Below the pieces are notes generated by a model. The model searched no databases. It was not told the DNA's origin and was given only the letters and a program-made list of their open reading frames with translations. 64,000 nt of DNA, taken from positions 992,001-1,056,000 of the forward strand of contig CP015606.1 in assembly GCA_002284915.1 (NCBI GenBank). The letters are read 5' to 3'. This document shows positions 46,751-54,511 of the stretch, one piece after another; position 1 is the first letter of the stretch; each line of letters starts with the position of its first letter. A program made the translations under genes and the position numbers. Origin of the DNA: Actinobacteria bacterium IMCC26077 (GTDB lineage: Bacteria > Actinomycetota > Actinomycetes > Nanopelagicales > Nanopelagicaceae).

Positions 46751-47679
46751 GGATCGAGTCCGATCTTCCCTGAATAGGTTCGCGATTCGATTAAATGATG
46801 AGCCGACCTCGCATCTGCGATAGGGAAAATTTGCGCATCGGGATACCTTAAAGATCCTTGCGCGCGAAGGGTCAATAGTTCGGCAAGCCTACGTTCCCGC
46901 TCTTGGCTCGTTGCTGTGTAGGCGGAGAGCGTCGGCCTTCGGATAGCAAGCGATCTGGGATTTAATCGCATCAAATCAAATGGTGGCACCGGACCGCTGG
47001 CGCCACCGTAAAGCACGAACATTCCAGTTGTCGCCAAAGATTCAAGGCAACGATCGAAATAATCCTTACCTACTGAGTCGTAAACAACGGTAACGCCGTG
47101 CCCCGAAGTGCTTTCAGCGACCATCTCGGAAATTTCACTGTAGACACCAGAGATATCTGCACCATGATTTTCTGCGATCAACGCACGTTCTTTTGTGGAT
47201 GCCGCCGCAATTACTTTCGCTCCTCGAGACTTGAGGATTTGAATTAACAGGAGCCCAACTCCGCCTGCCGCTGCGGTAACCAAAGCGCTGTCACCGCGAG
47301 CGATAGGAAAAGCTGAATCGGCAAGATAGTGAGCGGTCAGTCCCTGACAGAGCAAAGGCAGAAGCGCGGCAGGTGGTGGTGCGTGGTCAGGAATTCGGGT
47401 TAAAGCTTCTTGGGTCAAGTTGATCTCTTGTGCGTATGAACCCATCGCATTGAGCCAGAAGTAGCGTTCTCCAGAGTGGGTTGAACCGATTCCTTCGATG
47501 CCTATCCCGCTTGGGAGAGGAACCTGATACTGCCCTCGTCGATGGTAGATATCAATGAAGTTGACGCCAGCCAACTCAACACGAATCCTCGTCTGCGCAC
47601 TTGTCGGCGGAGGGAGTGTTACATCAGTTAATTGGAGCACCTCTGCACCACCAGTTTGGTGGAGGCGAATAGCCTTCAT
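46738..47679 (-). CDS. NADPH:quinone oxidoreductase family protein
   Basis: A 313-aa zinc-free medium-chain dehydrogenase of the Qor/zeta-crystallin type. MKAIRLHQTGGAEVLQLTDVTLP at the start, GVNFIDIYHRRGQY, and the cofactor segment ALVTAAAGGVGLLLIQILKSRGAKVIAAASTKE are typical. Zinc ligands of alcohol dehydrogenases are absent. It likely reduces quinones or enones with NADPH. ATG 47679 is preceded at 6 nt by a TAGATT -10 box, and a tRNA-Leu gene on the same strand lies about 50 bp upstream. Confidence 0.92.
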   Translation of the reverse strand: MKAIRLHQTGGAEVLQLTDVTLPPPTSAQTRIRVELAGVNFIDIYHRRGQYQVPLPSGIGIEGIGSTHSGERYFWLNAMGSYAQEINLTQEALTRIPDHAPPPAALLPLLCQGLTAHYLADSAFPIARGDSALVTAAAGGVGLLLIQILKSRGAKVIAAASTKERALIAENHGADISGVYSEISEMVAESTSGHGVTVVYDSVGKDYFDRCLESLATTGMFVLYGGASGPVPPFDLMRLNPRSLAIRRPTLSAYTATSQERERRLAELLTLRAQGSLRYPDAQIFPIADARSAHHLIESRTYSGKIGLDPWKI

Positions 47680-47685
47680 GGCTCG

Positions 47686-47691
47686 AATCTA
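47686..47691 (-). promoter_or_regulatory. -10 box, leaderless promoter of the quinone oxidoreductase gene
   Basis: Minus-strand TAGATT, exactly 6 nt, then ATG 47679. Confidence 0.5.
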
Positions 47692-47731
47692 GTGGCTACT
47701 CAAGCGCCCTTCAGTGATATCTAAAGCTACG

Positions 47732-47815
47732 TGTCCGAACGGGGACTTGAACCCCGAAGCCCTTGCGGGCACTAGCACCTCAAGCTAGCGCGTCTGCCAA
47801 TTCCGCCACCCGGAC
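47732..47815 (-). tRNA. tRNA-Leu (anticodon GAG)
   Basis: An 84-nt class II tRNA. The acceptor arm pairs GTCCGGG with TTCGGAC (two G-T pairs), followed by discriminator A. D-arm sequence TGGCGGAATTGGCAGACG, anticodon stem CTAGC/GCTAG around the loop TTGAGGT with anticodon GAG, a long variable arm (TGCCCGCAAGGGCT) and GGTTCAAGTCC in the T arm are all visible. The 3' CCA is not encoded. It reads CUC and CUU leucine codons. Confidence 0.95.
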
Positions 47816-47894
47816 GTGACTTTTGGGTTTATTGCCCAAGGTGGCCAGCCTACCAACGCCAACCATAGCCCTCCAAATGTAGGAAGATACGAGG

Positions 47895-49208
47895 ATGAGG
47901 CAGACCGATTATCTGGAACTTGGCAATGAGGCGGTTCGCATCTGCCAAGAATTGATCCGCATGCCGAGCGTCAATCACGGCAGCGGCATAGGCGATGAGC
48001 TGGCCATTTCCGACTATGTATTCGACTTTCTCACTCGCTGCGGCCTAACGCCGATTCGATATCAAGCGGGGGAGAATCGAGTGAGCGTAGTAGCGCGAAT
48101 AAAAGGTCGAAACCCAGCTAAGCCAGGTTTGGTTCTCCATGGTCATCTCGACACCGTTCCGGCAAACGCTGACGATTGGCAACGAGATCCTTGGTCGGGA
48201 GAAATCGTTGATGGGGAAATTTGGGGCAGAGGTGCAGTCGACATGAAGGATATGGATGCGATGATCCTCGCGATTGTTTATGACTGGCACCAAAGGGCTT
48301 ATGTTCCTGAACGAGATATCGTGGTTGCATTCTTCGCCGATGAAGAGGCTGGCGGGCTCTACGGCGTCAATTGGATCGTCAAGAATCATCCTGAGGCTTT
48401 TGCTGGCTGTTCTGAAGCGATCTCTGAAGTTGGTGGGTTCTCGGCAACGCTGAGTAATGGCAAACGTCTCTATCTCGTGGAAACATCTGAAAAGGGAATG
48501 TACTGGATGGAGTTAACTGCACATGGGAAAGCCGGTCACGGCTCCATGATCAATAGCGATAACTCAGTCACTGCTCTTGCTGAAGCGGTAACGCGTATCG
48601 GAAATCATCAATGGCCGATTAGAATCACCGAAACCTTGCGAATATTTCTTTCGAAAGTTGCGCATGTACTCGGGAAAAACTTTGATGAAACCAACCCTGC
48701 TCCTATTGTTGCCGAGTTGGGATCGATGGCTCGAATGATTGGCGCGACCACTCAAAATACGGCAAACCCAACGATGCTAGAAGCTGGATATAAAGAGAAT
48801 GTCATTCCACAAGAGGCACGAGCAGTTGTTGATGGGCGCTTTCTTCCCGGATTTGAAGAGGAATTCCTGGCTACTATCAAGGAGCTAGTTGGACCCGAGA
48901 TTACGGTGCGACCAATCATTCACGATGTAGCCCTAGAACTACCATTTACCGGTGAGCTGGTCGATGCGATGTGTGCTGCAATCAAAGATTGCGATCCTGA
49001 TGGAATTCCAGTTCCCTACGTTATGAGCGGCGGAACCGATAACAAAGGTTTAGCTAAATTGGGAATCCGAGGATATGGATTCTCGCCCCTTAGATTGCCG
49101 CCCGAACTCGATTTTATGGCGCTTTTCCATGGAATTGATGAGCGGGTACCAGTTAGCTCAATCCATTTTGGCGTTGAGGCTCTAGACCGTTTCCTCCAAC
49201 GAGCCTGA
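47895..49208 (+). CDS. M20 family metallopeptidase
   Basis: A 437-aa zinc aminoacylase/carboxypeptidase-like enzyme. Metal ligands are in LVLHGHLDTVPA, WGRGAVDMKDMDAM (bridging Asp), FADEEAGG (catalytic Glu pair), and near the C-terminus MSGGTDNKG. A dimerisation lid lies in the middle. The substrate (dipeptide, acyl-amino acid) is not predictable. GGAAG lies 8 nt before ATG 47895. In actinobacteria this family is often next to DUF5703, as here, where the two genes are convergent and 8 bp apart. Confidence 0.93.
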   Translation: MRQTDYLELGNEAVRICQELIRMPSVNHGSGIGDELAISDYVFDFLTRCGLTPIRYQAGENRVSVVARIKGRNPAKPGLVLHGHLDTVPANADDWQRDPWSGEIVDGEIWGRGAVDMKDMDAMILAIVYDWHQRAYVPERDIVVAFFADEEAGGLYGVNWIVKNHPEAFAGCSEAISEVGGFSATLSNGKRLYLVETSEKGMYWMELTAHGKAGHGSMINSDNSVTALAEAVTRIGNHQWPIRITETLRIFLSKVAHVLGKNFDETNPAPIVAELGSMARMIGATTQNTANPTMLEAGYKENVIPQEARAVVDGRFLPGFEEEFLATIKELVGPEITVRPIIHDVALELPFTGELVDAMCAAIKDCDPDGIPVPYVMSGGTDNKGLAKLGIRGYGFSPLRLPPELDFMALFHGIDERVPVSSIHFGVEALDRFLQRA

Positions 49209-49216
49209 CCCTTCAC

Positions 49217-49420
49217 TTACATAGGGGGTAGCTGTTCAAATTCGTAATCGGGTCGCCACACTTTTCGTCGAAGTTGAACAAGGTGTCGCCCGTCGGGATA
49301 GATTCGCACCCGATCCAACGTCCACCGTTCACGTTCGGCATAGTCGGTGAGCATTTGCGCAACAGCGCTCTTTTTTGCCCCTCGCGGCAAACAAATTAAT
49401 TGGTATTCGTAAGTGATCAT
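49217..49420 (-). CDS. DUF5703 family small protein
   Basis: A 67-aa protein: YEYQLICLPRGAKKSAVAQMLTDYAERERWTLDRVRIYPDGRHLVQLRRKVWRP. The basic, beta-rich pattern with 'YPDGRR.V.LRR' is typical of DUF5703, an actinobacterial family without known function. Its start overlaps the stop of the aldo/keto reductase gene (ATGA), so it is coupled to it. Confidence 0.85.
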   Translation of the reverse strand: MITYEYQLICLPRGAKKSAVAQMLTDYAERERWTLDRVRIYPDGRHLVQLRRKVWRPDYEFEQLPPM

Positions 49421-50343
49421 TGAGCGCTCACATCATCGAGGGCGCTGCGTACTACTGGGGGCAGATCAATCTCATCCACTCGGAGAATCCCTCGAAGTTG
49501 TGCAGAGCTGCGCGCGCCCACGATTGCCGACGTAATGCCGGGCGCATCTCGAACCCACGCAAGTGCGATTTCTAACGGTGCTGAGCCAAGTCCATCAGCC
49601 GCCATTGTTACTGCTTGAACGATCTGGCGGGAACGTGGTTCTAAATACGGTGAAACGAATGGACCAAGGTGCGGGCTGGCGCCCCGAGAATCCGCGGGTA
49701 CCCCATTGAGATATTTACCGGTGAGCACACCGCGTCCAAGAGGTGACCATGCGAGAACACCGAGACCAAGCTCTTTGGCACAAGGGAGAATTTCGCTTTC
49801 AGCAGCTCGATTGAGAAGCGAATACTCGTTTTGGGTAACGCTTAATGGGATTGAGCGTTCCAGTAAAGTGAATGCGCGCGCTGTCTGCCAACCGGAAAAA
49901 TTCGAGAGCCCGATATATCGCACGCGACCGCTCGACACCGCTAACTCTAATGCTGTTAACGTCTCATCAAGAGGGACTGACTCGTCCCATCTTTGGACCA
50001 TCCAGATATCGAGGTACTCGGTCCGCAATCTTCGGAGTGATTCATCAAGGTCCTTGAGGAGATTGCCGCGTGAATTATTGACGCCTGTTGTCGTCATTCC
50101 AGCCTTACTGCAAATCACGACAGATTCACGTGGAGTGAGGGTGTTCAACAAACCGCCGATGACGCGTTCACTGTCACCATCGCCAAAGATGGCCGCCGTA
50201 TCTATGAGAGTGCCGCCGTAATCGAGGAAGGAGCGGAGCTGTTCGGCTGCCTCATGTTCATCGGTATCTCGACCCCACGTCATAGTGCCTAAGCCGAGAG
50301 CCGATACCCGCAACCCACTGCGACCCAGTTGTCGAATCTCCAT
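49417..50343 (-). CDS. Aldo/keto reductase
   Basis: A 308-aa NADPH-dependent TIM-barrel oxidoreductase. MEIRQLGRSGLRVSALGLGTMTWG at the start, DTAAIFGDGDSERVIGGLL with the catalytic Asp/Tyr region, SKAG with the Lys, and IGLSNFSGWQ and TQNEYSLLNR complete the pattern. Residue 69 of the longer open frame (ATG 50343) is the real start: a GAGGAG ribosome-binding site lies 8 nt upstream and earlier residues are antisense to the phosphatase gene. The substrate is unknown. Confidence 0.93.
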   Translation of the reverse strand: MEIRQLGRSGLRVSALGLGTMTWGRDTDEHEAAEQLRSFLDYGGTLIDTAAIFGDGDSERVIGGLLNTLTPRESVVICSKAGMTTTGVNNSRGNLLKDLDESLRRLRTEYLDIWMVQRWDESVPLDETLTALELAVSSGRVRYIGLSNFSGWQTARAFTLLERSIPLSVTQNEYSLLNRAAESEILPCAKELGLGVLAWSPLGRGVLTGKYLNGVPADSRGASPHLGPFVSPYLEPRSRQIVQAVTMAADGLGSAPLEIALAWVRDAPGITSAIVGARSSAQLRGILRVDEIDLPPVVRSALDDVSAQ

Positions 50344-50421
50344 CGACTGCACTCCTCTTGCTCTTCCACTATCGTCACTTATGAGACCCCATTGGCTGGG
50401 GCGCTTGGCTGGAGAGTATCT

Positions 50422-50427
50422 AGGAGG
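50422..50427 (+). promoter_or_regulatory. Strong ribosome-binding site of the histidine phosphatase gene
   Basis: A perfect AGGAGG lies 6 nt before TTG 50434 and decides the start, although the frame stays open further upstream. Confidence 0.75.
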
Positions 50428-50433
50428 AACGCT

Positions 50434-51135
50434 TTGAGCACGGTAATTCTCGTTCGCCACGCTCGTAGCCTGGCCAATGCGGAGAACATCCTGGCTGGCC
50501 AACTTCCGGGAGTTCGTCTCGATCCACATGGTCTTCACCAAAGCCAAACACTGAGCCAGTCGTTGGGTCAGATCCCGATTGCGAAAGTTTTTGTAAGCCC
50601 ACTTGAGCGTTGCATCGCCACAATTGATCCATGGCTAGCTCGACATGGCGCTGGCATACCCGTTGAGAGCGATCCGCGAATCATTGAACCAGATTATGGA
50701 AGGTGGAGCGGCCGTAAACTCGATGAACTCGCGCTCGAACCGCTGTGGAAAGATGTCCAAGAAAATCCCGAGCTGGTCACTTTCCCGAACGGGGAACGGT
50801 TCCTAGATGTCTGGCATCGAGTCCGTTCTTTTTACCAAGCATTACGAGATAGCGTCGAATCTGAGAAAATTTATCTCGTTATTAGTCATGGTGACATCAT
50901 CAAGTTCTTGATTGCTAATACGCTTTCCATGGAATTTAAATCTTTTCAATCCTTAGTAGTGGAGCCAGCGTCAATTTCCATAGCCCAATTCTCAGATTCA
51001 CAGGCTCGTCTCATTCAATTCAACCGCTCCCATGAGACCCTTGCCGAGTACCTCCAGCAACTTAAGTCGGCTCCATCACAAAGCATGAAACCAACACTTG
51101 GCGGCGAGGTTAGAGCGAAGAATGGGGCTCACTGA
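50434..51135 (+). CDS. Histidine phosphatase family protein (MSMEG_4193 type)
   Basis: A 233-aa phosphoglycerate-mutase-like enzyme. The phospho-acceptor motif is VILVRHARSLANAENILAG (RHA instead of RHG), with the proton donor region EPDYGRWSGRKLDELALEP and the second His in ISHGDIIKFL. TTG 50434 is chosen on the AGGAGG ribosome-binding site. It heads the conserved series phosphatase-DUF3090-SCO1664 family-mshC. The physiological substrate is unknown. Confidence 0.9.
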   Translation: MSTVILVRHARSLANAENILAGQLPGVRLDPHGLHQSQTLSQSLGQIPIAKVFVSPLERCIATIDPWLARHGAGIPVESDPRIIEPDYGRWSGRKLDELALEPLWKDVQENPELVTFPNGERFLDVWHRVRSFYQALRDSVESEKIYLVISHGDIIKFLIANTLSMEFKSFQSLVVEPASISIAQFSDSQARLIQFNRSHETLAEYLQQLKSAPSQSMKPTLGGEVRAKNGAH

Positions 51136-51137
51136 CG

Positions 51138-51662
51138 ATGCGTGAATTTTATGAATTCGCCTTCCCTGAACATTTCATTTCAGGAACTGTTGGCATGCCG
51201 GGAGAACGAACCTTCTATTTACAAGCTATTCATGGTCGACAGATCGTCTCGGTAGCGCTGGAAAAAGGTCAACTTGCCATTTTGGCAGAACGGATCCTTG
51301 CCCTCTTGAAAGAGATCAGATTCGGTAAGGCACAAGAATTCACTCGAAAAGGACGAACTCCCTTTGGACTGAGCACGCCCTTTTCAGAAGAGTTTCGTGT
51401 CTCAGCCCTATCGCTGACATGGAATCCCCAAACGCAAGAATTGATTGTTGAAGCTCAAGGGGGAGAAGAAGCCGAGATCGTTGAAGATCTCACAGATGGG
51501 CCGCCGCTCTTGCGCGTCACATTGCGAATTGAACAAGCGTTGACCTTTGCTGTCGATTCGCTCGCCTTGATTAGCGCGGGTAGGCCACCGTGTCGATTCT
51601 GCGGTGCACCACTGGATCCCCAAGGACATCTCTGCCCGAGGGCAAATGGTTATCGACGCTAA
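51138..51662 (+). CDS. DUF3090 family protein with C-terminal zinc ribbon
   Basis: A 174-aa actinobacterial protein. It begins with the conserved FAFPEHFISGTVGMPGERTFYLQA and ends with C-RF-C-GAPLDPQGHLC, a likely zinc-binding ribbon. Function is unknown. It starts 2 nt after the phosphatase stop and overlaps the SCO1664-family gene by 17 nt, so the three are translated from one mRNA. Confidence 0.92.
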   Translation: MREFYEFAFPEHFISGTVGMPGERTFYLQAIHGRQIVSVALEKGQLAILAERILALLKEIRFGKAQEFTRKGRTPFGLSTPFSEEFRVSALSLTWNPQTQELIVEAQGGEEAEIVEDLTDGPPLLRVTLRIEQALTFAVDSLALISAGRPPCRFCGAPLDPQGHLCPRANGYRR

Positions 51663-52350
51663 CGAAATCGTCACCCAAGGCGAATTGCAGGTAACGGGTA
51701 GATTGATTGACGCATCTAATGCGACGCTCTTTGGCGAATGCCGCATTGGAGACGCAGCGCTAAATGTCATCTATAAGCCAATCGCCGGCGAACGTCCGCT
51801 TTGGGATTTTCCGGATGGCACTCTCGCCGGACGAGAGGTTGCAGCCTATCGATTGAGTGAATTCTCTGCGATGAAAATTGTTCCGTTGACGATTCTGAGG
51901 GACGGACCATTTGGACCTGGAGCAGTGCAACAGTGGATAGATGTCGATGAAACGGTAGACATCATCGAACTCGCCCAGTCACACGATGTGAGGTTGCGGA
52001 AATTTGTGCTCTTCGATGCAATCATCAACAACACCGACCGCAAGATGGGGCATCTGTTACCACTTTCAGATGGGCGCCTACTTGGATGCGATCACGGGGT
52101 CTGCTTCCATGAAGAAGATAAATTGCGGACTGTGCTCTGGCAATGGATGGGCAAGGAGCTCGCTCCCGATGAAATACAGCTGCTTCAACTAGCTACCGAG
52201 CGCTTCGAGGTCTTTGCTGACGCTGTGCGCGATTTTCTCGCTCCCGCAGAGATCGAGGCAACGCGTTACCGAATCGAGCGACTTCTTTCAGAGCAAGTTT
52301 TTCCATCTCCCTCAGAAGATTGGCCAGCAGTTCCGTGGCCACCAATTTAA
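51646..52350 (+). CDS. SCO1664 family protein, PI3/4-kinase-like fold
   Basis: A 234-aa actinobacterial protein of unknown function. It has kinase-like landmarks: a putative ATP-binding Lys in NVIYKPIAGERPLWDFP, a catalytic-loop-like FDAIINNTDRKMGHLL (D...N) and a metal-binding LLGCDHGVCF (DxG). These recall phosphatidylinositol 3/4-kinase or HipA-like folds. ATG 51646 follows CGAGGGC and overlaps the end of DUF3090; GTG 51604 is less likely. The kinase activity is inference. Confidence 0.85.
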   Translation: MVIDANEIVTQGELQVTGRLIDASNATLFGECRIGDAALNVIYKPIAGERPLWDFPDGTLAGREVAAYRLSEFSAMKIVPLTILRDGPFGPGAVQQWIDVDETVDIIELAQSHDVRLRKFVLFDAIINNTDRKMGHLLPLSDGRLLGCDHGVCFHEEDKLRTVLWQWMGKELAPDEIQLLQLATERFEVFADAVRDFLAPAEIEATRYRIERLLSEQVFPSPSEDWPAVPWPPI

Positions 52351-52366
52351 TTACGATAATTCTGAT

Positions 52367-52372
52367 TAGAAT
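52367..52372 (+). promoter_or_regulatory. -10 box, leaderless promoter of mshC
   Basis: TAGAAT, a strong match to the consensus, exactly 6 nt before GTG 52379. Confidence 0.6.
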
Positions 52373-52378
52373 CTAGGG

Positions 52379-53620
52379 GTGAAAGCTTGGGCTCCTACGT
52401 ACATTCCGCCGTTGCCTCGATATCAGGTTCCCAACCTGTCGCTACACAACTCGCTCACTTCCACTCTTGATGAGATCACTGAGCGAGAGGTTTCGATGTA
52501 TGTCTGCGGCATTACACCGTACGACGCCACTCATCTTGGACATGCAGCCACCTATCTCGCCTTCGACATAATCAACCGTTACCTCAGGCTCTCGGGTAGA
52601 TCCATCGCTTACATCCAGAACATCACAGACGTTGACGATCCGCTTCTAGAGCGCGCCAACCGTGACGGTCAGGATTGGGAATCATTAGCACAATCGCAGA
52701 TCTCTCTCTTTCGCGACGATATGGTCTCCTTGCGAATCTTGCCCCCTGATCATTACATGGGAGCGGTAGAGACGATTCCATGGGTCTTACAGGCAATCTC
52801 GAAGTTGATGGATCGCAATGCTGTTTATGAAGTCGAAGGTGATCTCTATTTTGACATTTCAACTGATCCACAATTCGCAAGCTACACAACGCTCACGCAA
52901 GAGGAGCAGATCGCTATCTTTGCCGAGCGAGGTGGCGACCCGAATCGCAGCGGAAAGCGTCACCCATTAGATTGCCTGATTTGGAGAGGCAAACGCGAGG
53001 GTGAACCTGAGTGGCCATCACCATTTGGTCCCGGAAGGCCGGGTTGGCATATCGAATGCACTGCAATTGCGCTGGAATATCTTGCTGCTCCAATATCGAT
53101 TCAAGGTGGCGGCAGCGACCTTCATTTTCCTCATCATTCGATGTGCGCGGCTGAAGGTCGAGTTCTTACCGATAAGGATTTTGCCAAGCGATTTGTCCAC
53201 ACGGGCATGATCGGTCTCGATGGCGAGAAGATGAGCAAATCTAAGGGGAACCTCAAATTCGTTTCAGTTATGCGCAATGATTCGATAGATCCAATGGCAC
53301 TTCGAATCGCGTTGCTGTCGGGGCATTACCGTACTGATCGTTCGTGGAGCGGTGAACTGCTCGAACGCTCCCAAGTTCGCCTTGCACATTGGCGTACCGC
53401 CTTGGCAAGCCCATATGGCGGCGATTCTGCTGCCCTAATTAGAGAGATCATCACAGCGCTCAGCGACGATTTAAATACTCCTCAAGCTTTTCGAGCAATT
53501 GATCGATGGGCGGATACTCGGATTGCTGCTCTCAAGGATTCGGCAATTACCTCCGATAATGTGGGAGAGATCGGGCAGGTAGCACGCTTCCTTGATGCGG
53601 CGCTTGGAATAGCACTGTAA
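52379..53620 (+). CDS. mshC: L-cysteine:1D-myo-inositol 2-amino-2-deoxy-alpha-D-glucopyranoside ligase (mycothiol)
   Basis: ATP-dependent ligase of mycothiol synthesis, derived from class I cysteinyl-tRNA synthetase. MYVCGITPYDATHLGHAATYLAFD, YIQNITDVDDPLLERA and the KMSKSKGN signature (GEKMSKSKGNL) are present. A bound zinc site (C in YVCGI, C and H in IECTAIA/HHSMCAAE) is conserved. Compared with CysS, the actinobacterial start and the 413-aa length fit MshC. The GTG start is leaderless-type. It shows that the organism probably makes mycothiol; other msh genes are outside the window. Confidence 0.94.
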   Translation: MKAWAPTYIPPLPRYQVPNLSLHNSLTSTLDEITEREVSMYVCGITPYDATHLGHAATYLAFDIINRYLRLSGRSIAYIQNITDVDDPLLERANRDGQDWESLAQSQISLFRDDMVSLRILPPDHYMGAVETIPWVLQAISKLMDRNAVYEVEGDLYFDISTDPQFASYTTLTQEEQIAIFAERGGDPNRSGKRHPLDCLIWRGKREGEPEWPSPFGPGRPGWHIECTAIALEYLAAPISIQGGGSDLHFPHHSMCAAEGRVLTDKDFAKRFVHTGMIGLDGEKMSKSKGNLKFVSVMRNDSIDPMALRIALLSGHYRTDRSWSGELLERSQVRLAHWRTALASPYGGDSAALIREIITALSDDLNTPQAFRAIDRWADTRIAALKDSAITSDNVGEIGQVARFLDAALGIAL

Positions 53621-53630
53621 AGAACTTCGA

Positions 53631-54479
53631 TTATTTCTGTTCTTCACCACGATGTCGCAGGTACCGCTCGAACTCGCGAGCAATTGATTCTCCCGACGCT
53701 TCGGGTAGCTCTGCAGTATCTTTCGTCTCTTCCAACGATTGCACATATTCGGAAATTTCCGAATCCTCTTGAGTGATTTGAGTCGCTCCCACTTCCCACG
53801 CACGAGCATCCTCAGGCAGCTCACCTTCATCGATATTCAATTGCAGCAAGTCTTCTAGATGGTTCAAGAGGGCCAAGGTTCCCTTCGGACATGGCGGGGC
53901 AGAGACGTAATGTGGGATTGCAGCCCAGAGCGATACCGAATCGATATCTCGAGCATTGCATCCATCTTGAATCGCGCCCAAAATCCCGGTTGGTCCTTCA
54001 TATCGACTCATCTCAACATCGAATTTCTTGGCAAGTGCAGTATTTGCCGCGGATAACGTCACAGGTATGGGTCTAGTGTGCGGAACATCTGCGAGCAGGG
54101 AGCCAAGCGATACGACAAGTGAGATATTGAGATCCTCGCCGAGAGAGAGAATCTCTCCAACGAAGGTTCGCCACTTCATCGATGGTTCAACACCCGTGAC
54201 GATAATCAAATCGCGATCAAACTCAGGAATCGTTACTGCGTGAATCGTTGTCGCAGGCCAGGAGAGTTCGCGCTCTCCATCTTCATCAAGGAATATCTGT
54301 GGCCGATTCACCTGATAATCGTAGAAATCCTCTGACTCCATCTCTGCTATCAATTGCGAAGGCCAAAGCGATAGGAGATGCTCGACCGCCTTGGAGGCAG
54401 CTTCACCAGCGTCATTCCAACCTTGGAATGCGGCAACCAAAATCGGGTCGCGTAGCGCGGGGAGGGAGTAGATCTCCAT
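53631..54479 (-). CDS. PAC2 family protein
   Basis: A 282-aa member of the PAC2 family (named for proteasome assembly chaperone 2 of eukaryotes), whose actinobacterial function is unknown. MEIYSLPALRDPILVAAFQGWNDAGEAASKAVEHLL, EFYDYQVNRPQIFLDE-like and IPVTLSAANTALAKKFDVEMSRYEGPTGILG segments are conserved. ATG 54479 is chosen over ATG 54485 because TACTGT lies exactly 6 nt upstream. It is divergent from metH with 32 bp between the starts, and ends 10 bp from convergent mshC. Confidence 0.87.
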   Translation of the reverse strand: MEIYSLPALRDPILVAAFQGWNDAGEAASKAVEHLLSLWPSQLIAEMESEDFYDYQVNRPQIFLDEDGERELSWPATTIHAVTIPEFDRDLIIVTGVEPSMKWRTFVGEILSLGEDLNISLVVSLGSLLADVPHTRPIPVTLSAANTALAKKFDVEMSRYEGPTGILGAIQDGCNARDIDSVSLWAAIPHYVSAPPCPKGTLALLNHLEDLLQLNIDEGELPEDARAWEVGATQITQEDSEISEYVQSLEETKDTAELPEASGESIAREFERYLRHRGEEQK

Positions 54480-54485
54480 GGCCAT

Positions 54486-54491
54486 ACAGTA
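54486..54491 (-). promoter_or_regulatory. -10 box, leaderless promoter of the PAC2 gene
   Basis: Minus-strand TACTGT, exactly 6 nt, then ATG 54479. It lies 7 bp from the divergent metH -10 box. Confidence 0.5.
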
Positions 54492-54498
54492 GAGCAGG

Positions 54499-54504
54499 TA
54501 CCCT
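54499..54504 (+). promoter_or_regulatory. -10 box, leaderless promoter of metH
   Basis: TACCCT, 7 nt, then ATG 54512. The whole intergenic region is only 32 bp, which leaves no room for a cobalamin or SAM riboswitch. Confidence 0.5.
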
Positions 54505-54511
54505 TACTCCA

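Noticed and set aside
47821-47842. Inverted repeat TTGGG/CCCAA between tRNA-Leu and the M20 gene, as terminator
   Set aside because: The stem is only 5 bp, there is no T-tract on either strand, and it lies upstream of both genes rather than downstream.
50344-50547. 68-residue N-terminal extension of the aldo/keto reductase
   Set aside because: It lies opposite the histidine phosphatase gene; the aldo/keto reductase fold starts at ATG 50343, which has its own GAGGAG ribosome-binding site.
54248-54511. 88-residue N-terminal extension of metH
   Set aside because: It is antisense to the PAC2 coding region; MetH homology begins at ATG 54512.
54480-54511. Cobalamin or SAM riboswitch in front of metH
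   Set aside because: Only 32 bp separate metH from the divergent PAC2 start, too short for either riboswitch.
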